Positions 50,401-61,416 of a DNA stretch of 64,000 nucleotides are shown here, piece by piece. The position numbers and the translations under genes were made by a program. Each line of letters begins with the position of its first letter. Position 1 is the first letter of the stretch. Where the stretch lies: NCBI GenBank assembly GCA_020091685.1, contig CM034606.1:33933874-33997873 (forward strand), written 5' to 3'. This stretch comes from Lutjanus erythropterus (Eukaryota; Chordata; Actinopteri; Lutjaniformes; Lutjanidae). The notes beneath the pieces are model-generated. The model was not told the origin of the DNA, ran no database searches, and was given only the letters and a program-made list of their open reading frames with translations.

Positions 50401-52257
50401 GTGTAAGTGGTGTTTTAAAGTCAGCAAATGGTTTAATAATTTGGGGCATCTGATTCAGATGCCTCTTGACACTCCCTAGGTTACTGGCATGTTCAACTTA
50501 CAGGAGACCATCAGAAAGACACTGAACTCCCTGGAGGAATAACTTGCCTCAGAATGAGGAGGGCATGGCTAGACATTAGGAGGCATGGGATACTTATACT
50601 TTACTGAGCCTGCTGCCTTTGTGACCAAGACCTGGATAAGTGATGGAAAATAGATGGAAGGATGTAAATCCTGACCTTAGTTTTTGAAATTGCATAGATC
50701 TAAATGAGACATGTCACAAATCAGATTAAAAAAACAATAACTTCATCTTACCTGAGAGTTCGCAGTGTACAGTTTGGACTCTCCAGTCCAGCAAACAATA
50801 GATTCACTCCTGAATCCTGTAGGTCATTATTACTCAGGTCCAGCTCTCTTAGACTAGATGACTGGGAGCTGAGAACTGTGACCAGAGCTTCACAGCTTTT
50901 CTCTGAGAGGTTACAGCCAATAAGTCTGGAGAGACAATGTAAAGTTAACACAAAGGTGCTGAAAAGATAGTCAAGTATTTAAAATATTTTCAGTATATAC
51001 AAATATCCATGTGCTTACAGAGATTGCCTGGAGGCTTTGACCACTGGCATGAGAAACAAAAGAGCCTCCTCTGAAGCAGAGAACTTCTTGAGATCAAACG
51101 TGTCTGGATCATTTTCTGATGACAGCAGGATGAATACCAGTGCTGACCACTGAGCAGGAGAGAGTTTCTCTCTGGACAGTCTTCCTGAGCTCAGGTACTG
51201 TTGGATCTCCTCCACTAATGAATGATCATTCAACTCATTCAGACAGTGGAACAGATTGATGCTTCTTTCTGGACAGGGGTTCTCCTCTATTTTCGCCTTA
51301 ACATACTGAACTGTATCCCGATTGGTCTGTGAGCTTCTTTCTATCTGTGTCAACAGGCCTTCTAGAAGAACCTGATTAGTTTGCAGTGAAACACCCAGGA
51401 GGAAGCGAAGGAACAAGTCCAGGTGCCCATTTGGACTCTGTAATGCCTTGTCCACAGCACACTGGTAGAACTGTGTCTCTGCAGATTCATCAATTCTTGT
51501 TTCGGACTTCTGGAGGGGTGTTTTTTCTTCTGACAGCAGATTGACACCAGTGTTGATGAATGTCAGATGGACATGAAGAGCTGCCAGAAACTCCTGAACG
51601 CTCAGATGGACGAAGCAGAAGACCTTGTCCTGGTACAGTCCTTTCTCCTCTTTAAAGATCTGTGTGAACACTCCTGAGTACACTGAGGCTGCAATATCAC
51701 ACTTTGTCAGGTCAGATTCATAGAAGACAAGGTTGCCTTTCTGCAGCTGCTCAAAAGCCAGTTTCCCTAGAGATCCAATCATTTCTCTGCTCTGTGGATT
51801 CCAGTGCTGGTCGGTCTCAGTTCCTCCATCATATTTGACATTCTTCAGTTTGGACTGAACCACCAAGAAGTGGATGTACATCTCAGTCAAGGTCTTGGGC
51901 AGCACTCCCCTCTTTCTGGTTTTTATCACATCCTCCAGGACTGTAGCAGTGATCCAGCAGAAGACTGGGATGTGGCACATGATGTGGAGGGTTCGTGATT
52001 TCTTGATGTGGGAGATCACTCTGCTGGCCTGCTCCTTATCTCTGAACCTCTTCTTGAAATACTCTTCCTTCTGTGGGTCAGTGAACCCTCTGACCTCTGT
52101 CACCATGTCAACACAGTCAGGAGGGATCTNGAGATTTGGTCTGGCGGCCATGTTCCTCACACAGAGTGGTTTTAGAACGAAGGCCACCCTCCTCCCCGTC
52201 CTCAATCTGATTCATGCTGCTGAGCTCACTTCCACATCAGCTCACACACACTTTCAC
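46869..52257 (-). CDS. Fish NLRC3-like NLR gene (NACHT-LRR-PRY/SPRY), NACHT incomplete
   Basis: Cytosolic innate-immune receptor of the expanded teleost NLR-C group. Exons on the minus strand: N-terminal piece 52257-52131 (ATG at 52215, [20 protein letters not shown]); NACHT C-terminal part 52129-51019; LRR exons 50925-50752, 49373-49200 and 48968-48795, each 174 bp; a 47-bp linker 47615-47569 ([15 protein letters not shown]); PRY/SPRY 47404-46869 ([20 protein letters not shown] to SSMSLCSL stop). The junctions keep frame, for example [21 protein letters not shown]. The FISNA region, Walker A and Walker B of NACHT are absent: the N-terminal piece meets [18 protein letters not shown] at the undetermined base 52130, and the two sides are in different frames. 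So this is either a collapsed assembly gap or a truncated gene. Confidence 0.88.
47569..47615 (-). CDS. NLR gene, 47-bp linker exon
   Basis: The acceptor is CTTACTTTGCAG and the donor GTAAGTGT. It encodes [15 protein letters not shown] plus one base, which with AT of the next exon makes Tyr and gives KYSCELT. This short exon between LRRs and PRY is typical of fish NLR-C genes. Confidence 0.85.
47616..48794 (-). other. NLR gene intron, no further LRR exon seen
   Basis: AT-rich intron of 1.18 kb between the last LRR exon and the linker exon. I looked for additional 174-bp LRR units and did not see one. Confidence 0.6.
48795..48968 (-). CDS. NLR gene, LRR exon 3
   Basis: It encodes [20 protein letters not shown], then [20 protein letters not shown]. 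The [13 protein letters not shown] pattern is the usual penultimate or last ribonuclease-inhibitor-type repeat of the group. Acceptor is TTTGCAG, donor GTACAA. Confidence 0.88.
49200..49373 (-). CDS. NLR gene, LRR exon 2
   Basis: It encodes [20 protein letters not shown] and [20 protein letters not shown]. The donor is GTTTGA, weaker than the GTAAG and GTAC donors of the sister exons. Confidence 0.88.
50435..50670 (+). repeat. Decayed retroelement fragment in an NLR intron
   Basis: Phrases such as GGGGCATCTGATTCAGATGC, CTCAGAATGAGGAGGGCATG and GACCAAGACCTGGATAAGTG resemble the 3' end of a dispersed fish non-LTR element. It is heavily decayed. Confidence 0.4.
50752..50925 (-). CDS. NLR gene, LRR exon 1
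   Basis: It encodes [20 protein letters not shown] and [20 protein letters not shown]. Acceptor GTCTCTCCAG, donor GTAAGA. It is 174 bp, the same length as its two neighbours. Confidence 0.9.
51019..52129 (-). CDS. NLR gene, NACHT C-terminal half and helical domains
   Basis: It starts inside the TTRPAAANQ-IPPxCVDMV block, after the ATP-binding motifs, with [20 protein letters not shown]. Then come the winged-helix/NAD2-like blocks ([60 protein letters not shown]) and the pre-LRR block ([40 protein letters not shown]), ending KASRQSL at a GTAAGC donor. The frame is open throughout. Confidence 0.9.
52131..52257 (-). CDS. NLR gene, N-terminal exon start (cut at an N)
   Basis: The acceptor is TTTCCTCTCCAG. 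A short leader precedes ATG at 52215, then [20 protein letters not shown] and EHGRQTKS, the usual opening of fish NLRC3-like proteins. The frame then reaches the undetermined base 52130 and soon stops if read through, since the next segment is in another frame. Confidence 0.7.
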
Positions 52258-55200
52258 CTGGAGAGGAAATAAAAATCAGAGATCGCAGACTGTAAACACC
52301 TTGTCTCACCCGTGTCTGTAGGAGAACCTATGGACATGGGTTTTCCAGGACATTTTCGGTGTTTCACAGTTTTTTTTTCCCAGGGACCCCCTTTTAAAAA
52401 ATGACAAACCATCACACTAGGCCTCATCAATAAATGTTAATAGTTCATTTGTGCATAAATGAACATTCCTGACTATTTTACTGCCATTTCTACATCACAC
52501 ACATACACATTTCAAATGCTTCATAAAAGGTGTGCTTTGGATAGAAATCATAAATTTGCAGAATTTCTTCTGTGGTCTTCTATTTATTTGGCGACCCAAA
52601 TAAAATCTCCTGTGACCCAGCTGTGGGTCACGACCCAGTCTTTGGAGATGACTGATCTAGCTGGTATGATAGACAGGGATCGTGCCATACACTGATATGT
52701 TGCTCTGATTTAAAAGACATGTAGTCTACAGCTTACATATGAAATCATTTCTTGCATATAAATTAACAAATTGACAGATTGACTATCTAACACTAATATA
52801 TCCTCTTACAGTTCTTTGTTGCTGTTTATTTCTTGCCTGTATCCCCCTTTTCTAATGAATTCTATCAACCATTTGCTGCCTGTGGCTGCAACTAATGATT
52901 ATTTTTTATTATGGATTAATCTGCAGAATATTCTCACATTTAATCGATTCTTTGATTAGTCTGTTGTGATAAATGCTCATCAAAATATCCCAGAGCTTCT
53001 TTTGTCCAACAAACAATCCAAAACCCAAAGACTCTTCATTTACAATCATAAATGACAAAGAAAAGCTGCAAATCCTGACATTCAAGAAGCTGGAACTCCC
53101 AAATGCTTTGCTTGAAAAATGACTGAAGTGATTAATCATTTATCAAAACAGTTGACTGTTACTTTCGATTGTTCTTGTCATCATGAATTCCTCTTGATGT
53201 TGCAAAGTTGACACACACAAACACAATTTCACAATTTCCTGCTATTATTCAAACCAAAGTTGTTCAGTAATGACTGTATATTTCATTAGTTTGAAGAGAT
53301 TTTGAGTTTTGAAAAATAAATTACACTTCATAATAGCGTTGACATTGTCCTGTTTGACTACATTTCAAATTATAATATCATTGTAAAATTACACATAAAA
53401 CCTACATTATTGATTTAATGACACATTATTACCTGCTGTCAGGTGTAGTGACTGTATATCTGCACATGCAGGTTTATGAAGTCGCTGTGTGTGTCAGCTG
53501 CCATGATATGGCAAGATGTTTTTTTTCTTTGAAGCCATTTTCATATCAGGACAGTTCATCTTTATTTCAGTGATTAACTGTTCCAGCTCTGTCGCTGCCT
53601 GAACAACAATAACTGAATAGTCTTCGCACTAATAACACAAATAGTAGCCTATAATTCTGACTTCTTACAAATCTAGGCTGAAGTTCACATACTTAAGGTA
53701 TGATTCAACTTTATATTTATACATTCATTTATGTTTTTTCATATTTAATGAAGTAAATCACTCCCACTGAGACATACTGCTACAAAACCATGACAAACCT
53801 GCAAGGGACAAAATCAAAAATTCTTGTTTTTTCCCTGGCCTGTAGTTGTATTTATCTATCTAGGATGTTTTTGGTGTGAGTTGCAGAGTTTTGGAGATAT
53901 CAGTCATAACGATGTCTGCCTTCTCTCCAATATAATGGAACTAAATGGCACTCAGCTTGTGGCGTCAAAGAGCCCAACAAATACATCTGAAAAACTCAAA
54001 AACCAGCGACTCCTTCCAAAAATCATGGCCCACTTCCTCAAGGTTATTCTCAGACCTTGTTGTGAGCAGTTTCATGTAAGAAGTAAAGGTAGATTCCACT
54101 GCAGAAAATGAGTAGTTCCTTCATGAAACCGCTCACAACAAGGTCTGTGGATTATTTTAGTTGCCAGGTCATGATTTTTTGGAAAGAGACGTTGCTGTTG
54201 AGTTTTCCAAATGTATTTTTTGGCACATAGAGCTCCACAGGACCAGTGCAATCTAGTTCCAATATATCCAATTATATCTACAAACTCGCAATTCACACCA
54301 TAACAGTATAAATGGATAAACAGCAGTGTAACAGGATAAAGGAAAAATATGTATTCTTGATTTTGCTGTGAACTGTCCCTTTAAAACTTAGCTCACCTTT
54401 CAGTAGTTTAGTTGGCTGGTCTTAACTTTTATTTTAGTTACACACTTATTTCTTTTACCTCACATGCTTTTGTATTCATATTCATCAACTGTTGTTTTTA
54501 ACTATTTTATTTTATCTTAATATATTTTATCTTTTCTTCCTTTTAAATTGGTTTAATTCTTACAATTTAATATTTTATTGTTTGATTGCTGGTCTTACTT
54601 GATTTTATTCTGTATCTTAATTGGTTTTAATTCCAGTATTTTTTTATGCATCTGTGTTCATGGCTGAAAACTTTTGTCGTTCAGTCTCTGTGCAGCACAT
54701 TGTGCATCCACTTGGAATGAAATGTTCTATATAAATAAAGTTTTGCTTGCTGGCCTGCTTGCTTTAAACCTTTGCAAGCAAAACCTGGCAAGTATGTCAA
54801 CTTTAACATCTGAGCCAAACATGACCAGTTTAACACTATTCAAGCATTTAAATCAAGCCGAGAGGAACAACATAACAATTGATTATCAAACGACTACTAA
54901 ATTATTCACCAAATATTAAGATATCAACTATTAGAGTTATTTCTAAATAAAATTCCAGCTTCTTAAAAGTGAATATTTTCTGGTGTCTTTACTCCTCTCT
55001 GACAGTAAACTGAATATCTTTAAGTTGTGGACAAAACAAGACATTTGAGGACGTAATCATGAGCACTGATCAACATTTTTCACCATTTTCTGACATTTCA
55101 TGGACCAAACAACTAATCGATTACTTGAGAGAATAATCAACAGATCAGCAGATTTCTTTTTAATTTCTTTTTTTAATGTTTGGTCATTATTCACTTAAAT

Positions 55201-55547
55201 TGGAGGATTCCGCAGCGCTGTTTTCCTGTGAAACTCCAGTGTTGCTTTGCATGAGGGTGAGGAGATAATGACTGAATTTTCACTTCTAAGTGAACTATCC
55301 CTTTAATTACCATATGAACGTTAATATGATCCTGAATGGAACTTGGCCCTTTCAGATAGAAAAGTCTGTTTCGTCCCTGTGTTTTGTGGGATTAGGAAAC
55401 TGATCAACTGTTTCTCATGTTTTTCCAGGACGCGTTCAGGAGCAGTTTATCAGATCCGTAGGTATTTAGGGTGATGAGCACAGTGTCATACTGTCCCCAC
55501 ATCAGTGTGGAGACAGTATGACAGTATAATAATGACAGACCACTCAC
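52258..55547 (-). other. NLR gene first intron, filled with repeats
   Basis: If 55548-55700 is the first exon, this is a 3.3-kb intron. It holds repeat text at 52.33-52.66 kb (GACCCAGCTGTGGGTCACGA), the common repeat at 52.89-53.17 and again at 54.96-55.16 kb, a fold-back MITE at 53.81-54.38 kb, and a retroelement tail at about 54.58-54.78 kb (GAAATGTTCTATATAAATAA). Confidence 0.5.
53806..54383. mobile_element. Fold-back MITE, about 580 bp
   Basis: The two halves are long imperfect inverted repeats meeting near 54.10 kb. GACCTTGTTGTGAGCAGTTT at about 54053 is answered by GAAACCGCTCACAACAAGGT at 54125. AAATCATGGCCC is answered by CAGGTCATGATTTTT. Ends read AAGGGACAAAATCAAAAATT at the left and GAACTGTCCCTTTAA at the right. 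It belongs to the same family as 16101-16230. Confidence 0.8.
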
Positions 55548-55700
55548 CGACACTAACTCTTCTCCAGCGGCTGTCCGGGCCGAACGAAACCGAGGTCAGT
55601 GGCTCAGCGGCAAAGCAGCGGCTCGTGTCCGCCTCCTCCGCAGGCTGATACAGGCAGGAAACGCTGCCTTCTGTCATCATCAACCGTCCTTTAATCTCCG
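55548..55700 (-). other. Candidate 5' (probably non-coding) first exon of the NLR gene
   Basis: A GC-rich, CpG-containing stretch ends at a good GTGAGTGG donor (55547). A 44-codon frame (MMMTEGSVSCLYQPAEEADT) runs through it, but the NLR protein is expected to start at 52215, so the exon is more likely 5' UTR. The right border (transcription start) is unknown. Confidence 0.45.
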
Positions 55701-55901
55701 TTTACACGCCCAAACATGACAGAGTAAGATCCGCTGTGCTTCCGAGATGTCAGTCGCTAAAAACCGAGCGGAAGATTCCTGCAGCTTTTACTGAAAAACC
55801 TCAACAAGATGAGCAAAGAGTCATTTACGTGCAAAGCTGTGTAAAAATGTCGGTTATATTACTTTTAACTGGAGAAAAGAAGCTACACCGCAAGGATGAT
55901 G

Positions 55902-55915
55902 GAAAGTGAAAGTAA
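55902..55915. promoter_or_regulatory. ISRE/IRF-type element upstream of the NLR gene
   Basis: GAAAGTGAAAGTAA contains the GAAANNGAAA core and the AAGTGA hexamer repeat bound by IRF proteins. It lies about 200 bp upstream of the candidate first exon of the minus-strand NLR gene, which would fit interferon control. Occupancy is not shown by sequence alone. Confidence 0.6.
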
Positions 55916-58306
55916 ACTTCAGACAGGATCTGGTGATGGGAGGTGATTCACTCTAAACTTTATTTATACACAAACAAACCATTTTACAGGATGTTGTCTG
56001 TATGTGGCCACTAGGTGGCAGCAATGACCACAACACAACACGTCATCACCCTGTCTGTGCGCTGAAAAAAAAAAAAAAAAAGTATGTCTGCAGTCAAATT
56101 ACACGAAGACTTAAAACTATGACTATCCAACTGTTGATGCTTATAGGAATGTGGTGAGATGAGTATTTTCTGTATTTTACTTACTTAATGTCTGTATTTA
56201 TTTGTTAAGTATTGTTAAATACTGTAAAAAAAAAAAAAAAAAAAGCACTGTTCAGGGGTGGAAGTAACTAATTACAAATACTTGAATTACTGTAATTAAG
56301 TAGTTTGATTTTCAAGTCTGTTCTTTTACTTGTACTTAAGTGTGCATTACATCATGTAATGAACTTAGCTATTTTTAAATTTTTAATTGAGTGCTGAGTT
56401 ACAACTAGAGTTAATATCCAAACCTTTCTTCTGCATTTCAGGTTGTTTATAGTTCAAACAGGCTAATGAAAACCAGGACATACAGATGAAAACCCCCTGA
56501 AATGCTGCAGGAAGCACAAGTTTGGAACAGGGATGTTAACAATTATTCATGAACTGATAAACTGCCATTATTAATTTGACCTATTAAAAATGTATTAACC
56601 AATATTTAATCAATAGCTTAGAAACTGTGGTAAATGCACCCCATTTGCTGAATACAGAAACTTAAAATGACAAAACAAACAAAAAAAATCAAATGAAAAA
56701 GAGAAAAACATGTTTTATATCTTATAAATTATTAATCTATTATTTGTGTTTGCAATTATTGGTTGTAAATCAGACAAACTTAAGGTTTGATTGAATGCTG
56801 CTACTCTAAGTAGTTTAGAGAGTAAGTAGTAGTAGTAGAGAGTAGTTTTCTAACACCAGTACTTTTACTTGTAATTGAGTAATATTTTAGTAATGTAACA
56901 GTACTTGTACTTGAGAACAGATTTTCAATACTCTTTCCAAAACTGCTGTTCTACATATATTAAATTAAATTATTTGCTTGTTATGGGGAAATAGAATGTA
57001 ATTACATTATAATTAATTATAATTCTAATTAAAACACAAAACAAGTGTTGAATGTCAGTGATTAATTCAGTCATATATTTTTTTCATTTAGATTTTAGTC
57101 ATTTAGATTGAAGATTAGACTGAACAGAAAACCCTTTGACTGAATTCTGTTATTGATAATGTATTAAATATTAAACAGTTAAAAAGTAACTAATAATAGT
57201 TGTCTTGTAACTGACTAATACTTTGTACTTTTACTTAAGTATATTTCTAACACATCTCAAAACAACATTGCAACAAACACTGAAATCTTCTTTAACGTGG
57301 TGATTATTATTAATCGTAAGATTTTTCGTACACTTTAATTTCCAGCTTAATATCATCAAGCCACTTTTTCTTCCTCAGAAACAGTAAATAAGGCCTGCAG
57401 TATTTTCTAATTCTAGGACAGACTCTGCCCCACTGAGCTGAATATTGTGTCCATATTGGACATTAATGGACCTCAAATATATGAATTTGTTTACAAAGCT
57501 GTTCATAAGAGTGCCAGCTTGCCTAAATTTTTCTGTAACTTTAATTCAGATCATCATGTTAAAATATGTCTAAGCCAATTTTCTGTAAAATTTCGAGGCT
57601 CCATATGGTCCAGAACAGAGAATGTGTCAACGTTTTATACACAGATAAATGCAAGGTCAGGAAAGGGTGAGTTCCATATTGTTATCACATGACGGTACAG
57701 GACATTCAGAAAAAACAATACAGCAATTCTGGCTTCTTCTATCTCATGTTGTCTTGTGAGTCATACAAGTATATCAGGCCTTCCTCTCTGTCCTGTATTT
57801 AGGTATTTACAATATGCAGATACAGGATCACATGAGAAATGGGAAATTCTATCACAGTATGATTATTGCGTGGATAGATCTTTTTCGTTGTTGTTTTCTA
57901 GTTTTCCCTGCTTATATATTTTTTTCTACTATTACTATTTATTCTATAGTTTCTGCATAATTTTTTACTTACGTTTTACTTATTTGTATAATTTTTGTCA
58001 GACCTTTGCTATGAAAAAGGGACGTAACGTTCTGTATCTTTTGATTGGCTCCATTTTTGAACTGGGGGAGACCGTGATGAGCCTTGTAGGCTTTTGGTTT
58101 CATTTGCATATTCTGTTATAATTCATTTTTGTTTTATTTGTTTGTTTGTTTGTTTTTTATTTTGTGCAAAATAAATCTAAATTTTGTGTGCTACAGCACA
58201 AATTCCAGTCGTCACAGGATTAATGCTTGTTCATGGAAACGAGAAATTATCCAGGAAAAGATATGCATCAATCATGTGTTGATTTTTCCAAAAATAACTA
58301 TATGTG

Positions 58307-58310
<4 letters not shown>
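55916..58310. other. Intergenic with interspersed repeats
   Basis: Poly-A runs occur near 56.07 and 56.23 kb. From about 56.25 to 57.25 kb there is a dispersed repeat marked at both ends by GTGGAAGTAACTAATTAC and ACTTTTACTTAAGTA-like text. The remainder up to 58.3 kb shows no supportable exon. Confidence 0.5.

Positions 58311-58358
<48 letters not shown>
58311..58358. repeat. (TG)n microsatellite near the SOUL gene promoter
   Basis: A perfect run of about 24 TG units ends about 145 bp upstream of the SOUL-family start codon. Confidence 0.97.
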
Positions 58359-58359
<1 letters not shown>

Positions 58360-58503
58360 TGCCTCCTATCTGCCATCTTGAGAGAAGAACAATGTGGGAG
58401 TGACTGTGTGACCTGATAAACTGGTAACTTGAGTTGTGACATCATTACTCAGTTTAAAGCAGCAGGAGTGTGTGTGTGGACTGGAGTGTGTGGAGAGTCC
58501 AGG

Positions 58504-61416
58504 ATGATGGAGCAGCCACTGGTCCTGCTTGTGTCTCTTGTCCTGTTGTCATTCTGCGGAGGAGATGAGTGGAAAGCTCCAGAATTTTGCCATGAAAAAA
58601 CATGTCCTGAATACTCAGTGGTTGAGACAAACAAGGTAGGCTTCAAAGCAGTTCACACACACACACCATTGGTCTGCTCTTTTCCTGGAGTCTGTGTATA
58701 AAAAGTTTTATGTTTCTGTTGTCTACAGGATTATGAGGAGCGTTTTTATGCTGCCACTGATTGGCTTACCACCAAGATAGATGGCACTGAGGGCAAGGAT
58801 TTAATTGCTGCAAATTCCAGGCTGAAGGATTTCTGCAAGAGACAGAAGGTTGAAGGTATGTCAGGGTCACATTAATGTCGCACACATTAATGCACCATTT
58901 CTGATGTCTAGTTTAATTACTAACATAACATAACATGAATTACTAACAATGAGTATCTTACAGTTTCTTATGTTGCTGTAGTTTTTTTTTTTTTTACTTT
59001 TAAGTAGTGAGATCTCAGGGTTTCCCCCCCAGCTAAGTTGTTACGCCCAGTGGGCTGAGAGCCAAGTGTCTTTTCTGACAGGGGTCCAGCGTGGGCCAGC
59101 GACAGACTGATGGCAGCTTTAGGCACCTATATTTTCTGTAATATCATGATGACGGCCGGAATCACAGAATTGAGAATTTTAATAAAGCCAACCGAAATGA
59201 TTACTACGTAATGTGTTGTTATGAATAAGTAAAAACTTGCCAACTGTTTTAGGTTTCCAACTGACCCACTCCGCTACAACCATTTAAAAAACATCTAAAA
59301 AATACATTAATTTAAAATTAAATTTAAATGGAATGAGTTACAGCACAGTGAGGGAAACCCTGGACCAATCGCAAGACAACAGAGTGGCACCACTCCTCAG
59401 AAGAAATTATACCTCCACTGAACCTTTTTCCTCAGGCCTCGAGGCTAAATTCATCATCCACGCTTCATCATGAAGAGTGTTTTAATTTTTATAATTTATT
59501 TTAGTAAAATAACTTTGTAAAAAATGAAAGAAGACTACATACAAAAGAAATACTATATAACTGTATACCAGAGCGATTTATGTGCTATGACAGAAATAAA
59601 ACTTGGATATCACTTTATTTATTCTGACACACCCTTTTCCGCTCATTAAATGGGCGGGGTATGTTACTGAAAGAGGGACAAAATGGGGACGAATGAAATC
59701 ACTGGGCACTGAAGTAAAGTCTCAACGTGGTGAATCACTGCAATGTGAATAAACAAGCTCGGCAAGTAACACAAACACCTAAGTGTCAAACTCATGTCAG
59801 TAACGCAATGTAAAGTTTCACTTTGCTTTTTGTGTGAACACAGTATAAGAGATTTTTGAAACTGTCCAAGTTTTACACTCAAACAAAGTTTAAGTTTGTG
59901 TTTTGCCTCCAAGAAATGTGACAAGTTCTGATCAGCTCCTTTTGTGGTTTCTTGTCTGCATTTCTGCAGTGTCAAACAGTTTTGCACAAATGCTTAGATT
60001 GCAGTTTTGCATCGTGTTTGTCTCTTCCAGATCTCGTTGACACCTGGCCGGTGGTAATCATGGTCACAGAAGATCATGAATACTTCTTGTCCTGGTTTGT
60101 CCCTCCTGGCAAAAAAAAGCCTGAAATGACTGATCCATCTATCAGAATGGAAAGCAGACCTAAAACCACAGTCTATGTCAGGTGAGCAGCAGATACTTGA
60201 TACTTGACATACAGAGATAGAAAAGAGAAAGTAGATGCAGAGACCCTAACACTAACCCTAGAACAGCCGAGGCAGTCAGTTTGCTTGTTTTCAAATTTAT
60301 ATGTGCAACAACTTTGTTGAATTAAGAAAATACAATGCTGCTGGTACCTGATTTTTCCTAAAAGTGCCTGTATTTTCATTTAAAATGTTTTTTATATAAC
60401 TTACAAAAACAAATTCAAAGAAAATGTAATCATTTTAATTTAGCCGTTTTATTTTTTGGCCATGTGCAGCTATATTGACCACATGAACTTTACCACTGGC
60501 TATATTGTTATTTCTTCGTCTTGATCTTGGTCGCTTAGCAACTATCATTGTCTCTATCAATAAAACTTAACAAATGGTCTCCATTTCCAATACCCCAACA
60601 TTAAAATACAAATAAACAAATTAATTAGACTCAATTAAAAATTAAGCAGGGGAGACCAGGGACAGTTGTAACACTTTTTTGTCTCAGCACCTGTTTGTGT
60701 TAAAGCTCTCAAATTTTGAAAGAAAGTGCTCGCACCCATTACACAAAGCAATGTTTTCAACTGTTTTGGTTTAATTTTTGTACTTGTTTTCAGCCTTTGG
60801 TTCTAGTTTGAAGTTTGTGATTATTAATCTTAAAATAACATGTTTATAATCTCATAAAATACATTTAACTGTTTCTTGAGTAATTCTACATTAATCTAAA
60901 ATTTGAGCTGGATCACTGATGGTTATTATCCCACACAAAAATATTGGCATATTGATAAACATATAAACACATTTGACAAAATTTACATTTTGGTGTTATT
61001 TAATTTTTAAAAGACAATCCAACAGAATACATTCATGTATTTATCATGAGAGATAATAGAGTTTGGAAGCCAAAGATCAAAATGACTTATGCTTACTGCT
61101 TCTGGTCATTCTAGTAGTTATGGAATTCTGCCACTTCCTGTGTCACAGTGAATGATGAGTTTGACGAAGTGTAAGATGTAACCTGACACTATTTTTGTCT
61201 GTCACTGTCTCCACATCATATAAAAGGGTCTTTGATGGCACTCCAAGCATCGAGAGCGGTCAACAAAATGCAAACATACTGTGGAATGCCATAAAAAAAG
61301 ACTGTCCTGATCTCCCAGCGTACAGCGGGGCTGGCTATGAGTCCTACTTCTCTCTTCGTCACCACAACGAGGTCTGGATCTTTGCTGATGACATCCACTG
61401 TAAGAAAACCAAGTAA
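58504..61416 (+). CDS. Secreted SOUL/heme-binding-family protein, 199 residues
   Basis: SOUL-domain proteins bind heme or other tetrapyrroles. Exons: 58504-58635, 58729-58855, 60031-60181 and 61227-61416, all with GT-AG borders and continuous frame. Exon 1 gives MMEQPLVLLVSLVLLSFCGG, a clear signal peptide, then WKAPEFCHEKTCPEYSVVET. Exon 2 opens DYEERFYAATDWLTTKIDGT. Exon 3 has WPVVIMVTEDHEYFLSWFVP and ends TVYV. Exon 4 has VFDGTPSIESGQQNANILWN, AYSGAGYESYFSLRHHNEVW and IFADD before TAA. The length suits the family. I chose the ATG at 58504 because the signal peptide follows it; an upstream in-frame ATG at 58429 would add 25 residues before the signal peptide. It resembles fish hebp2/soul-like genes, but the exact ortholog is uncertain. 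Confidence 0.9.

Noticed and set aside
55486-55683. Coding first exon MMMTEGSVSCLYQPAEE
   Set aside because: The NLR start at 52215 matches the family's usual opening, so this frame is more likely chance coding in a 5' UTR exon.
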